Part shown: piece by piece, positions 14,103 to 25,114 of the stretch | Layout of the letters: the number at the start of each line of letters is the position of its first letter | Position numbering within the stretch: the stretch's first letter is position 1 | Assembly (NCBI GenBank): GCA_029747585.1 | Contig: JAPEVF010000138.1 | Coordinates: forward strand, 29,714-93,713 | DNA: 64,000 nucleotides | Source: Pleurotus djamor | Lineage: Eukaryota > Basidiomycota > Agaricomycetes > Agaricales > Pleurotaceae | Direction: 5' to 3' | Translations under genes and position numbers: made by a program | Notes under the pieces: generated by a model | What the model saw: the letters and a program-made list of their open reading frames with translations, nothing else | The model's database searches: none | Told to the model about the DNA's origin: nothing

Positions 14103-14113
14103 CTTTATATATA
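14103..14113 (-). promoter_or_regulatory. TATA box of the second GPI-type gene
   Basis: The minus strand reads TATATATAAAG about 137 bp before the start codon at 13966. Position and orientation fit a TATA-driven promoter. Confidence 0.55.
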
Positions 14114-14912
14114 CCCTCGTGAATCCCGCTGACTGTCAGTCGAAGCGAATGGCAGAAGCCCTAGAAGGACTGCCTTTCAGGCGGCTAATGTTGCCCGAAA
14201 CCGCATGCCATGGCTTGGCACCACCCATGGATAGCCCTTGGCTCCATGCACAGTCGCCTTCCACGAATTGCATGTTTTCGGGGTGCTTTTGCGAAATAAG
14301 CTCCCGCGCTTCTAGTCGCGCATTGCTATGTCCATTGGAGCCTCGGTTGCCTTCATCGGACAAGCGACACCGCGTTTTCGTTCAACCCTTGGAGCTCGGT
14401 TCGGAGATAGCTCTCTGAATACATTGGCGACATTGAAACTGAGGTGGTTCGGAAAAGATGGAGCGCGTAGGAGGTAAGCTGGTAGCAACGAGGACTCCAC
14501 TTGGACACAGGCGAGGATGTTGCATTGCTACAAACATGGATCATCGATTGGCGTTGCGACTGCGGATAAGATGATCATGAAAGCGATGGCACGGACGCGA
14601 AAAAAAAAACTTGCGTCCGGCGTTGACAGAAAGGCTGTGAGCCCGAGAATAGGTCCTACAAATAGGAGCTAACCAGCCCCTGAGTCCACCTAAAAATAGA
14701 TCCAGTCATCGAGGCTCGATTCTTTGTAAATTTGTCGACTCTGAGTGGCCCACGTGTCAGTGATGGCAAAGACAGACGACTGTCTGACGAGAAACGGACA
14801 AGTCGTCCAAGTCGCAGAAATCGAGGGTGTCGGTGTTTGGCTTAGTCCTTCCTACCAAACAGCAGCCCAAGTCGACACTTTCCAATTTGGGCATATGCGC
14901 CTTTTTCCCGAA
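14114..14912. other. Divergent intergenic region
   Basis: About 800 bp between the second GPI-type gene and the ribosomal-protein gene. The reading frame of the latter stays open upstream to an ATG at 14745, so part of this may be coding if the upstream start is used. Nothing else is recognised. Confidence 0.5.
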
Positions 14913-17166
14913 ATGCACCGTTTTGCTCGCCGAGTCCGTCTTCGTGTTCCCTCTTCCTCGCCGCGGAGCACAGCGTCGACGAGGCAAATCAGTCTCTCGG
15001 TATCGTCCGCAACGTCCCGCGCGAAATCGTCGTTACTACCATGCAACCCAGCACATAGGGCACTAGGCGGCTCGTGGGCCATTGACCAGTACTATTCCTC
15101 TTCGACGCGTCGCGCGTTTTCTTCGTCATCATCATCAACACCGTCCTCCGACTCAACCGAACGACTTATATCTCTCATCTCCTCCATACAACCTGAAATC
15201 TCCGGAACCCAACTGGCCACGACAATTGTGCAATTGCTGGAAACTACAAAAGACCCGAATGTTCTCGCTCAATTTGAAGCCCTTGTCACACTATACGCTC
15301 TCGGAATTGACAAGAAAAAACTACTAAATCATGTCCAACAATGTACTCAAATGTCGGACTTGGAGTTGGAGGATTTGGCAAGGGCACGGGTAGAGAAGGA
15401 TGTGGACAGTATCGTTGAGGAAATGGACTCCATTGGTTCTGAGGCAGCAGCGGAGCCGTTGTCCCTCAACGCCGAAGACTTCTCGCTTGAAGAGCTTTTG
15501 GGTGAGGCGGAGGAAGCTGTTGCTTCCGCTGACGACACCTCGGAAGACGTTCTGGCGCGCGCGATTGTCTCCGTAGTACGCGCCAACGTGAAGGCCGGTT
15601 CATCTGGTTATGGCAGTCAAGGCGAAAAAGTCGAGGCCGAGCGAGAGCGAACACGAGAACTCGTCGACCTCTTCACAAAAGCCGCGAAAAACGCCGAACT
15701 CGCAGGTGAAGGTGTCGTCACCGAACCACTATTCGGCGCAGTCGTCGTTGAAGGGGAGTCGGCCGATGACGCTTCATCATTGGGTCACTTCGTCGACTAC
15801 GCTGAACGAGAGGTTGTCGATGAAGGAAAGAACGAAAAGCTTGGTTCGCAGCTTGATCAACTCCTGCAAGCCTCGACGTCTTCCTCCTCCGTCGAATTTG
15901 ATTTCGGTGACCCCACTGCCGTGGAATCAGTGGACCCTAGCAAGGAACTCGACGAGGAGGCTCTTCAGCGTAGGGAAGGCAAACAACGACTGGCAGACAT
16001 TGTCAAAGAATTCACCAATGAGGATGGTCTGCTCGATAGCGAAGTCGCCGATGCCTTGCGCGCGTTTGGTTTCAGCCCATCTAACGCGCCGCCCCCACGA
16101 GCGACCCAGCCACTCGCAAAAAAAGGACAAACCACCCCTCAGTTCTCATTTGCCCAAGCAATGGCTGAAACCACTCGTACGCCTCACTCCTTGTATTTCT
16201 TACCAGCCAACTTAACCTTCTTCCTAGGCAATTCAAGTGAGGCGGATAACCTCGATACTGGTGCACGTATGTCTATTGCTTTGAGATACTTTTACTATGC
16301 TTATCGTTTCCCTAGTCGCCTCCGGCGCAAAAAAGGACTCGGAACCTTTCGAAACCTTCCCCAACCTAATGACCCCCGACCCACTCATGGATTCACGCGA
16401 TGTTCGTGAATTCCCCCCTGACCATGAATCGCCGTATCACAATCGCGTCGTTGTTCGCAGCCATGCCTCCATTTTCCATGAACAAATGGCATCCGACGGA
16501 ATTGACCTGACGTCCGACGCGGTTATCGACTCCTGGAAGCCCGAAGAGACTGACGAAGTCGAAGAAGAGCAGCAATCATCTGTCAGCACGAACGTACCGC
16601 TGGGCAGCAAAGCCCTTAACGAGCTCTATCGCTTCCCCATCTTTTCGAGACGAGTGACGCAGCAGACTGGTAAAGGAAAGATTCACAGAATCTATTCTTT
16701 GGTTATTGTTGGGAATGGCGATGGTCTCGTCGGATATGGTGAAGGGAAAGATGAAGATTCGAGCCGAGCGGAAGCAAAGGCTTTCTCCGAAGCTGTTCGA
16801 TCTATGGACTGGGTCGAGCGTTTCGAAAAGCGGACGGTTTGGACTGAGATGGAGACCAAGCTCGGTGCTACTCGTCTAATCCTTCGTCCGCGACCGGTTG
16901 GATTCGGGTTGCGGTGTAATCCTTACCTGCATCAAGTTCTGAAAGCTGCTGGAATCAAGGATATCAGTGCAAAAGTCTGGGGGAGCAGGAATCCGCTGAA
17001 TGTCATCAAAGCAGCGTTCAGGATGCTCCAGGCGGGTAATGCACCGCTGGCGATGGGTGATGGTGTCGGTGGGAAGGGAAGGAAGCTGAACAAGGGTAGT
17101 GGGATGAGAGGGAAGGGTGAAGTCGAGCGGGAGAGGGGAAGACGACTTGTCAACCTCCGCAAATAG
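14913..17166 (+). CDS. MRPS5: Mitochondrial small-subunit ribosomal protein uS5m
   Basis: Exons 14913-16266 and 16316-17166 join at GA|LASGAKKDS to give 734 residues. The C-terminal 180 residues are an S5 domain: LYRFPIFSRRVTQQTGKGKI, then SLVIVGNGDGLVGYGEGKDE (N-terminal dsRBD-like half), and the C-terminal half with RPRPVGFGLRCNPYLHQVLK and DISAKVWGSRNPLNVIKAAF. The start was set at MHRFARRVRLRVP because this is Arg-rich with no acidic residues, like a mitochondrial import presequence; ATGs at 14895 and 14745 are in frame. The middle 450 residues are a long acidic, low-complexity extension with Ser/Glu stretches, much longer than bacterial S5 but of a kind seen in fungal mitoribosomal proteins. 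It acts in the mitochondrial matrix at the decoding region. Confidence 0.9.
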
Positions 17167-17919
17167 GTTACATTTTGTTGCTTTTTCGAGATCTACGCTA
17201 CGAGCATTTACAGATTGCTTCCTTACTCAGCTCCCCAATTATTGTAATCCCCCTGGAACCTTGAGAAGGGCTGGTAGACGGTGACTGAAGGCTTGGTGGT
17301 AGAGGTAAGATAAAGCCTGGGGACTCTTGTTTGGCTGCGCGGAACATGATAAACAATGATCCATGATTGAGTTCGATTCTGAAACTCTGTCCCCATCCAC
17401 ATCATGCATTGCCTGCATCCCTGTTTCGTTCATGTTCACCTGTGACTCCGCAATTTTCTACTTTATCTTTATCGACGCATCCTCTAGTTTGGCCCTTGAA
17501 GCTTTGGCGCATCGTCCCCGCTGTTTTTCATCCCGACAATCTTCCATCAACTCAACGCGAATTGTAGTAGGCTCAGCAGTTATTCTAGTTCTCGGAAACG
17601 GCGAAGTGGGCCCTCAAAGCCTCATCGGCGGCTTGCCTTGCGAACGAACTATACAATTGTGAAATATCCTGGTCTTTTCGCGTTTCTGGTTCGACACTTG
17701 AACTGGAGGTGCCTAGCTTACCCTCGGAGCATCTCAGTCTGACGCTATCTCTTTCTCGGTCTATAACGCTGCGATAGCGAGAGGAAAACAAGATCGTCTA
17801 TAAATACCGGAAAGCGAACCGCTACAAGATCAACTACTAGTACAATGTCCTTGTTACAATTTACAACGAGAGGGAAGAACGCCTTAAAACCAAATTCTTA
17901 TCCAAACCCAGTATACCGC
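17167..17919. other. Intergenic region
   Basis: 750 bp between convergent genes, containing the 3' ends of the uS5m and DUF6699 genes. Short open frames on both strands have no supporting motif. Confidence 0.5.
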
Positions 17920-18549
17920 CTATTTGAACATGGCTACCAATATATCCGATCCCGTCGTGCCCAGTGACAACCCGACGAAAGTGGTTTTGTGGTTCAGATA
18001 CTCGAAGCGCCGTAGGGCACGTGGCTCACGCCAGGCACTATTCTCACCACTGAGCCCCAGCCCACCGCCGCGAGCGACGCACTCTGCAGCGGGCAGGTTT
18101 AATCCATGGTGCAGGCACGATATGACATCGCCGACAGTGACTACTGCGCGACCTCCGATTGCCACAGTCGCGTGCACCGTGATCGGCCATGGTGTTGATG
18201 GGATAATTAGCGTCAACGACGGTAACGAAGGCATGGTCGCAGGCTCGTGGGCGTAGCGACCAAGAGCACTGAGGTGCGTCTCGAGTGATTTTTTCATGTC
18301 AAAGCTGACATTCAGTGCGCCAGAAGCCATCAATGTCGGGTGAATCATGATGCTGCCCGTGATGCCCATCTCCAGCTGAACGGGGAGCGGTATGCAAGCG
18401 TACGGTGACTTCCGATGCACAAGCGGCGGGGGTCGTGTCTCGATGCTGGTCGATGGACCGATGCACGAAGTCCCCGACAGCGACGGACGCAAAGCGCCAT
18501 GGTTAGCGTAGTCGACCGCCGTCACCGAGGTTGGCCTCCCAATATACAT
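17920..18549 (-). CDS. DUF6699-type protein, copy 1
   Basis: A 209-residue open frame. The conserved core near residues 108-205 contains LPSLTLII, PWPITVHATV, VVTVGDVISCLHHGL and, at the end, YLNHKTTFVGLS and GSDILVAMF. This pattern matches the short DUF6699 domain that is abundant in agaricomycetes and has no known function. The N-terminal half is Pro/Ser-rich with SPYACIPLPVQLE. A second member lies 1.3 kb away on the same strand and keeps the same core, so the two are probably a tandem duplication. A TATA-like TATATAAAG at about 18815 suggests transcription begins well upstream, so a leader intron or short first exon may be missing. Confidence 0.72.
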   Translation of the reverse strand: MYIGRPTSVTAVDYANHGALRPSLSGTSCIGPSTSIETRPPPLVHRKSPYACIPLPVQLEMGITGSIMIHPTLMASGALNVSFDMKKSLETHLSALGRYAHEPATMPSLPSLTLIIPSTPWPITVHATVAIGGRAVVTVGDVISCLHHGLNLPAAECVARGGGLGLSGENSAWREPRALRRFEYLNHKTTFVGLSLGTTGSDILVAMFK

Positions 18550-19886
18550 GGTGTTGAATATGGGGATGTTGATGCGCAGTTAGCTCGGTCAAAGCTTGGG
18601 GGAGAACCTCCGCTCAATGTCTTTGGTGATCATGAGGTCAGTCGTGCAGCTTGGCTTCTCAACTTCAGCAGCCTTACCCTTGTCTCAGTGCTGGTGTTCG
18701 GCTTTGTTCCTACACCTCTTTGCGGACGCTTGCTCTGAGTGACGGTGGACGCGAGTCCAACTTGATGGGAAGAAGGAAAGAAACACTTGGGTCGATTGGA
18801 ACTCAGGTAGGCCTTTATATATCTTGGAGGATGGGTGTAAACTTGCTACCCACGTAAAATCTTCCCACACCCAGCGCTCGACGGTGCCGACACTTGACCT
18901 CAATTGCGTACCTAGATAGCTACGCTCTGTACGTCCCGCGACCTCCTCAGCCAAGCAGTTTCATGATCAATACGGTCATGATGATGATAATCAAAGACGA
19001 TCCCTCCTTTGCATTGACTGATTGTTCGCTCTGTTTTATTCTTTTTTGACAAATGCACAGCCTCAACATTTTTTGTTCTTCACTCGTATGTGTACCTGTT
19101 TCCTCCTGTTTGTCATTCTCCTCTGACCTTTTCAAAGATCAATGCCTGCCATTAACCGTCGCTGTTGAGACTTAGAGCTCTCTTCATGTACCATATCACC
19201 CCCGCTTCACCCATCTATTTATAGCCGTTTACATCCAACCCCTCCATCCGAGTACACATCAGAACGCAAATCTCTATAGATGTGCTATTCTTATTGGTCC
19301 CTAATTGACCTGGTAAATACAGATGGAGCTCGACTCTTGTCTTGTGGCCTACTGGGAAGACAGCCTTCAATTCAACTATGACACCAAATAATCAGCGAAT
19401 AATCAGCAACGTTGCTAGCGGTCACTTAGCCTAGTATCTCACACCGCCCTCTTTCGTCTTGCATGTGAAGCCTTTCGCCGCGAAAACATAAAGCTGTGGG
19501 CAAACGTCACGCCGGCGGCTTATGTCACCTGATCAACGGTTAAACCATAGGCTCTAGGGCGCTGAGACTACGATAGTATACACCCTGGTACTTGAATGCC
19601 CTTCTCGCAATACCGCGGCCCTTTCTCAACCGTTGATAACAGAGCGAGCATGATTATCGTTGCTACAGGCTCGCTCCCGTTTCAGTCTCGGTACTTTTAA
19701 AACTTACTTCTCGGTACGAAATCTCAAGTGGCGTGTGAAGCGTCCGATCACTCTTTGTTTCCATCATCTCCGCAACAACTTCGCCCCCGAATCAATGATA
19801 CCTAGCTCTCAAGATGATTCAGATTGCGCCCGTACGGTATTACTCCTTATGTGCTACTGTGACTACTGTCACAAGGTACGGTTATA
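18550..19886. other. Region between the two DUF6699 genes
   Basis: 1.3 kb. Minus-strand TATATAAAGG at about 18813-18822 is a candidate promoter for copy 1. AT-rich and pyrimidine-rich tracts follow. No further gene was recognised. Confidence 0.5.
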
Positions 19887-20510
19887 TCATGCAAAGTGAG
19901 CTATCAGGATATCCGATCCCACCTGACTGGGAGACAGTCCTATGAATGTGGTACGCCCGTTCAAATAATCTACCCGTCGTCCTCGCCGTCGATGAGCCCC
20001 TTGTGTATTCTGCAGCTCCTCCCCAAACAGGCCCGTTTCGGATGCAGGCAGTTGAAGCCATTGGTGAAGCGTGTTTAGGACATCGCCTACCGTCACAACG
20101 GGAAACCCTCCATGTGTGACAGATGCATGAACGGTCACCGTCCATGGTATGTCCTGGATGATGAGCGTTAATGAAGGTAATTGAGGCTGTGTTGCTGGCT
20201 CGTGGGCTGCACTGGTAGGCTGGGAACGACTTCGAAAGGATGTCTCCGGCCTGCCGGAGGCGGATAATGCAGCGTTGATCGTAAGCAGTCCTTGTTGATC
20301 TGTTGGACGAAGCTGTGTTGGAATTGGTACGCATGCGTACAATGGTGCATGATGTGGAGGGGGAGTACATTGTGTGCTTTCACGCCTCTCTGCCGGTGGC
20401 GGGCTCTGTGAAGTGATAGCTTCTTGTCGAGTTGGTCGCTGAGGCGCGAGCCATCGATTGAACTCCATGCCCATTCTAATGACAGGTCTTCTGGTTGTGT
20501 CGACGGTCAA
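19887..20510 (-). CDS. DUF6699-type protein, copy 2
   Basis: A 207-residue open frame paralogous to the gene at 17920-18549. Shared core: LPSLTLII, PWTVTVHASV, VVTVGDVLNTLHQWL, LPASE, YLNGRTTFIGLS and GSDILIAHF. The Pro/Ser-rich N-terminal part keeps the element YACVPIPTQL. There is no signal peptide or membrane segment, so it is probably intracellular. The start MTVDTTRRPVIRMGMEFNRW is uncertain; an upstream exon could exist. Function unknown. Confidence 0.72.
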   Translation of the reverse strand: MTVDTTRRPVIRMGMEFNRWLAPQRPTRQEAITSQSPPPAERRESTQCTPPPHHAPLYACVPIPTQLRPTDQQGLLTINAALSASGRPETSFRSRSQPTSAAHEPATQPQLPSLTLIIQDIPWTVTVHASVTHGGFPVVTVGDVLNTLHQWLQLPASETGLFGEELQNTQGAHRRRGRRVDYLNGRTTFIGLSPSQVGSDILIAHFA

Positions 20511-21813
20511 CGGTCAATCTACGTGCCCATTGAGAAGGTGAGTACCGTGAGTCTCAGTCATTCGATGGGATTGCTCACCGTTGATTATGAATGTAACAAA
20601 TAGCTGAGGGATTCTCAGAGGAGGGCAGTGGGTTGCAAATGGTGGGGGAAAAGATCATGAGAGAAAGTTCGCTGTTGGGTATATGTTGGAACGGGCGGGT
20701 TTTTAGTCGGAAACTTAACCTTATTGGCGATCTTGGTTGTAGGAAGCCTCCGCAATGTCCACAGTGCGGCCTAATTTGGCAGGGGTACATGGCACGTTGG
20801 CGCTTATATCGATCTTCTCTGTCATTCTCATGTCAATCTCCATGACGAGTAGGGCTTAGAATAAACATCTTGCGCGCCCCGTTGGTCATGGGGCTGGCGC
20901 ATACCATTGTTTCTCCTGAGATAAATTTGCAGCCTAGCTTCGTGCCTTATCCTACTTTGATCCTACTTCTCAGGCTCCATTAGTGGTACTTGGTCCTTCC
21001 TCTTACCTCCCTCTCAAGAGTCCGTAGCTGTGAGAGCCTTCAGTGAAAACCCTACTGAAAATTTACTTTTCAGAACCTCATCTCCCAACACGCGGCCACT
21101 TAATGGGGTTCAATACTCATCATCCGGTAGATGGGTAATGCAGATTGACGATGGGAGATGGGACCGATAAGCCACTTGGAACTGCTACTTTGAATGTCCG
21201 TGGTCTAGTGATCAAGGACCCTCGGAGCGGTATCAATACGGCATGATGGAACGAGGGAGTCTAGCCGTTCAAAGAAATTGAACGACAACTCAAACAGGTG
21301 GCAGCGTGGCACTGACGCGAACGAAGGTTCCAAAGGCTAGATGTCTTACCAGATCTTGAGAGGGAACTGCGGTCTATCAATCTCCCGTTTTATAGGACAT
21401 TGGAGCGCTGAAATGCCAACATGTCATCCTCTCGCCCACCCCCGTTTTTGTGTCAACTTATTTTTGAAACGACAGCCTAGTGGCGGATGCAAAACTTGGT
21501 AGTCTACGCTCACGTTCTTTTCACATTTAAGACAATGAGGAAGTCTCCGTGAGGTTCAAGCGGAGAGATGTGTTGATGTGGGGATGGTCCTGGCTGGACC
21601 ACACACTTTGATGCCAAGATTCCCTGCGGACATAAGGAAAAGAAACGTGGCTTGGAGCACACGAAAGTTCTGGCAGTTCAGCGGCAGCGATGAGTGCCTG
21701 GCTGACGCGTGGTTTAAGGGAGCAGCTTCTTATAGATTCTCATAACGGTCTTTTTCTCGTCATGAGGCCAATGCAGGATATGCTCATGAAACCCGCCTTC
21801 AACGGGCAAATGT
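20511..21813. other. Intergenic region
   Basis: 1.3 kb between copy 2 of DUF6699 and the 3' end of the galactanase gene. No gene, repeat or RNA could be supported. Confidence 0.5.
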
Positions 21814-23156
21814 CTACATGTTGGCCGAGAACATGTTAATCGAGCTCCTAGTGTTACCAGAGCCATCAACGAGTAGGTTGTCCTGAGCAAACTCAGAAGT
21901 AAGTATACGTCAGATGCGAATCTGCGTCGACCACGTACCGCGCAACTAGAGCCCAAGTTGGCGTTACCAACCCAGCCTGGCTCCCAGTAGACGATTCCGA
22001 TGCCACGCCCACCAGGGACATTTTGCACCACGTTCCTGATGCCGTTAACCCATTGCTGTTGGCCAGCAGGCGACCTTGCAATGGAATTCTCACTCATAGT
22101 GGTGGAGCCGCATGAGTTGGTGGCAGGCCAGTCAGTTTCCACGACCATGACATCCTAATCAAGGGAAATCGATGAGGACAACACCAGGGAAATTCAGCAG
22201 CATACCTTATTGACTCGTGATACAGCCGTAGAAAGCCCGCTCGCAAGGTTAGAGTATGTCGCTCTGGTATTGTAGAAAGGATAGAAGGAGAAGCCGGCTA
22301 TGTCGAAATCGGATGTGGCGAATTGACCTTGGATGAAGATGCCTCCATACCACCAGTTGATCAGACTGGTGTCCCAGCCATCTGCGAGGTGGATCATGAT
22401 CCTCACGGAGCTGGACGCGGCGCGAACTCCATTTGCTGCTGAGTGGAGAAGCTGAGAGAGGGGGGAGAACCCGTTTGTAGAGATACGTCCGATGGGCCAG
22501 AGCATTCCGTCGTTGATTTCATTTCCAATCTAAAGACGAAGGCCGTGTTCGGTGAGTAAGTGGCGACAAAGATTTTTCTGAACGGTGGAAGGACGAACTT
22601 GGATCATGGTAATTGGAGTCCCTTGATTTGTGAAGGCATTTACGACGTCACGAGTGTATCTGAGGGACATAATGAGCCCAGGTAGAAGTAGAAGAGGGTT
22701 GCGGTCCCGTACGTCCATATTTGAGTGTTTAAACCTGCAAGGTCCTTCGGCCAAGAGCTAGGGATGGCCTGATGAGCGGGATCAGCCCCTTGAATTGAGT
22801 CAATTACGATTCGCTAATTTCAGATATTGACGCTAAAGAAACTTACAGGTGTCACTGTAGTGCAGGTCAACGTAAATCGCTAATCCGGCATCCCGAGCTC
22901 GTCGAGCGAGAGCGAGTCCATAGTTTAAGCTGTACTGTGAGTTGCTAGTGCTCGTCCAGATACGAATTCGAGCAATGTTGGCGCCTTTATTGCGGAGAAT
23001 GTTTTCGAAGCGTTGCACGCTGCCTCCGTCCCGATACTGTAATCCACCATTCTCCAGATTGACTACAGAAGAGAAGTCCGCTCCTTTCCATTGAAGAGCA
23101 GTACACAGGGTGGCAAATGAGAGCAGGGAAACCAGAAAACACAGGGAAGGGCGCAT
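21814..23156 (-). CDS. Secreted GH53 arabinogalactan endo-beta-1,4-galactanase
   Basis: Hydrolyses beta-1,4-galactan side chains of type I arabinogalactan (pectin) outside the cell. Six exons (22847-23156, 22713-22788, 22599-22659, 22206-22529, 21939-22154, 21814-21882) give 351 residues in perfect phase. The signal peptide is MRPSLCFLVSLLSFATLCTA, followed by LQWKGADFSS. Family landmarks: IARIRIWTS, YVDLHYSDTWADPAHQ, the general acid Glu153 in QIGNEIND and the nucleophile Glu263 in VVETDWP, then GIVYWEPGWV. The protein ends NMFSANM, with no carbohydrate-binding module. Length is typical for fungal GH53. An ATG 18 bp upstream would add MPPPRT; the later one gives the better signal peptide. 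With the xylanase at 32 kb it points to plant cell-wall degradation. Confidence 0.93.
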
Positions 23157-23497
23157 GGTGCGGGGTGGTGGCAACAGCGCTTCAACACAGGGATCTTTTT
23201 ATCCGCCAGCGGAGGACCTTCGGAATTTCATTGGCAAGAGGTTAAGGTGGTCGTCATGAGGCTTAAACCAATCCACCGCGTAATTCAATTCTGAAGTGCG
23301 GTCAGAAGCGAAGCCCATATATGGAGTCAAGGTTCGGAAAGTGAGAAGGATGTGGTCGACGCGGAATTTTAGAAGTAAAGCCTGGTGATGGCCGGGCCGG
23401 TAGTTTTGTGGGATCACGGACCGACGAGTTCCCACGAGCCCATTTCCGCTGCGTCACCGCTACGCCTTCCCAGCCATGTTTACCTCCGGCCATCATC
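23157..23497. other. Divergent promoter region
   Basis: 340 bp between the galactanase and the divergently transcribed leucine-rich repeat gene; presumed to hold both promoters. Confidence 0.5.
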
Positions 23498-24836
23498 ATG
23501 CGTATTTTCCGCTCTCATTCAAACAGAATATTTACTTCAAGCTCGGGCAGTGTAGACTGCATGGATGTTGGTCTGACAACTGAGAAAGGTGGTGGCTTTC
23601 TTTGATTGCGCATCTGATTTTCGCTGACACGAAGCCAGGTGCCCAGACTCTCATCAATGCCATAGGCTCCCATCGACACGTTTCGCAACTCATTATGAGT
23701 CAAAATGACCTGCGCGATGAGGGCTGTATCTTATTATTTGAGTTTCTTAACTCAGACGAGGGTCGCAGAAATATAAAGAAGATTTCATTGAACTCGAATT
23801 CTATCGGTGATCGAGGACTTCACGCTATTGCTCAGTACTTGGAGAACAATTCCAGCCTGAAGGAACTCTTCTTGCAAAATGCAAGTCTTTTCTAACGATT
23901 CAAAGGTCGAAGATGATCTCACTCTTTCTGCAGAATGCATTTGAATGCACCGACCCCTCCTTAGCCGTCTCGCTTGCATCTGCCATCAATTCATCCTCGC
24001 TAGAAGTACTCACCATGTCCACCAACATCCGGCTATCAGACTCTTTTGCTGCTCATTTTCTCCCAAGTCTCCACTCGCCCTCACTGAAAGAACTTCACAT
24101 GTCAGCCCTTGGTTTAACGCCCCGTGCAGCCGCCACGCTGGTCAATTATGTTTCGTCCCCGTGCTGCCGACTTCATACCCTTAAGCTAAACGGGAACTCT
24201 CTTGGCTTTCGGGGCGTGCGGAAAATCATCCGTGCCATTCAACACAGTAATTTTAGGCTTATCTCAGTTGAAATGTATTCTAATGAGGGCCCGGCGAGTG
24301 TCGTGGACGAAACCACTGATAGTACGAGCGAAGAAGAGCACGATACTCTGGGAACCTGGAAGCAGAACTTAGAAGCGTTGAATCCCATTCTACTCCGCAA
24401 CAATCATCTTTCCCGACAGGTCCAAAAGGAGGCTGTTGCGTTGCTGAAGACCTGTCGATCCCTTCTCTTCCAATCGAGCTCAGCAGCACCCACCCTCCAT
24501 CAGTTTACAGCGCTTCCCCCAGAACTACAGCTGCAAATATTGTCGTTTCACTCCCCCGTGTTGTCAACTAGCCAAATTACACGCATCTACAACTATGCTT
24601 CTTCCCCCACTACACTACCCGGCCTGTTACCGCCCTTCAGCACTGGTGGCACCATTCGTAGGACGTCTGCTTCTCTTAACTGCCTCCCAGATCCTGGAAC
24701 GATCACCCAAGGGCAAGTCACCTGCTCCGAAGGGGAATGCCCGGGTCCATCGTTACATATCGTCTGTCAGAGACAAGAATCGAAGATGGATTGGTTGGAA
24801 GCTATTGGATGTATGTGCTTTGAACCGGAGGTTTAA
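23498..24836 (+). CDS. Leucine-rich repeat (ribonuclease-inhibitor-like) protein
   Basis: Three exons (23498-23588, 23639-23880, 23934-24836) give 411 residues. Residues 30-210 carry RNI-type repeats with LxxLxLxxN spacing, for example KKISLNSNSIGDRGLHAIA, LKELFLQ, LHTLKLNGNSLGFRGVRKI. The C-terminal part has the fungal ending TALPPELQLQILSF, a stretch like an F-box helix, and finishes CQRQESKMDWLEAIGC. The second intron begins with GC (GCAAGTC at 23881), a rare but known donor; splicing there restores the repeat LFLQNNAF. The start MRIFRSHSNRIFTSSS is the best available but not certain. Relatives in basidiomycetes are uncharacterised; a role as adaptor or scaffold is inference. Confidence 0.78.
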
Positions 24837-25050
24837 CATGTTCAGGTGACTTCATCTCGCTCTTCTCCGTGAATATGATACCAACGGCCGCCTGTAGATA
24901 TCAGTAGAACAATATATGGACCTACTCCGTTGTCTATCTTTACGCCACGCATCGATTAGACTCGATCTCCAACAAATATTCAGAAGAAGTCTAGTCATTT
25001 CCTGTGCATCGTGGTCACATCGTGGTCACATCAGATAGGTACGTATGATC

Positions 25051-25057
25051 TATAAAT
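25051..25057 (+). promoter_or_regulatory. TATA box of SDR gene 1
   Basis: TATAAAT, 58 bp upstream of the ATG at 25115. The two SDR paralogues have a similar box at 44 and 80 bp upstream. Confidence 0.6.
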
Positions 25058-25114
25058 GATATGTCTATATCAACTCATCAACGTGCTGTTCGCTAGATCC
25101 CACAACAACATAAC

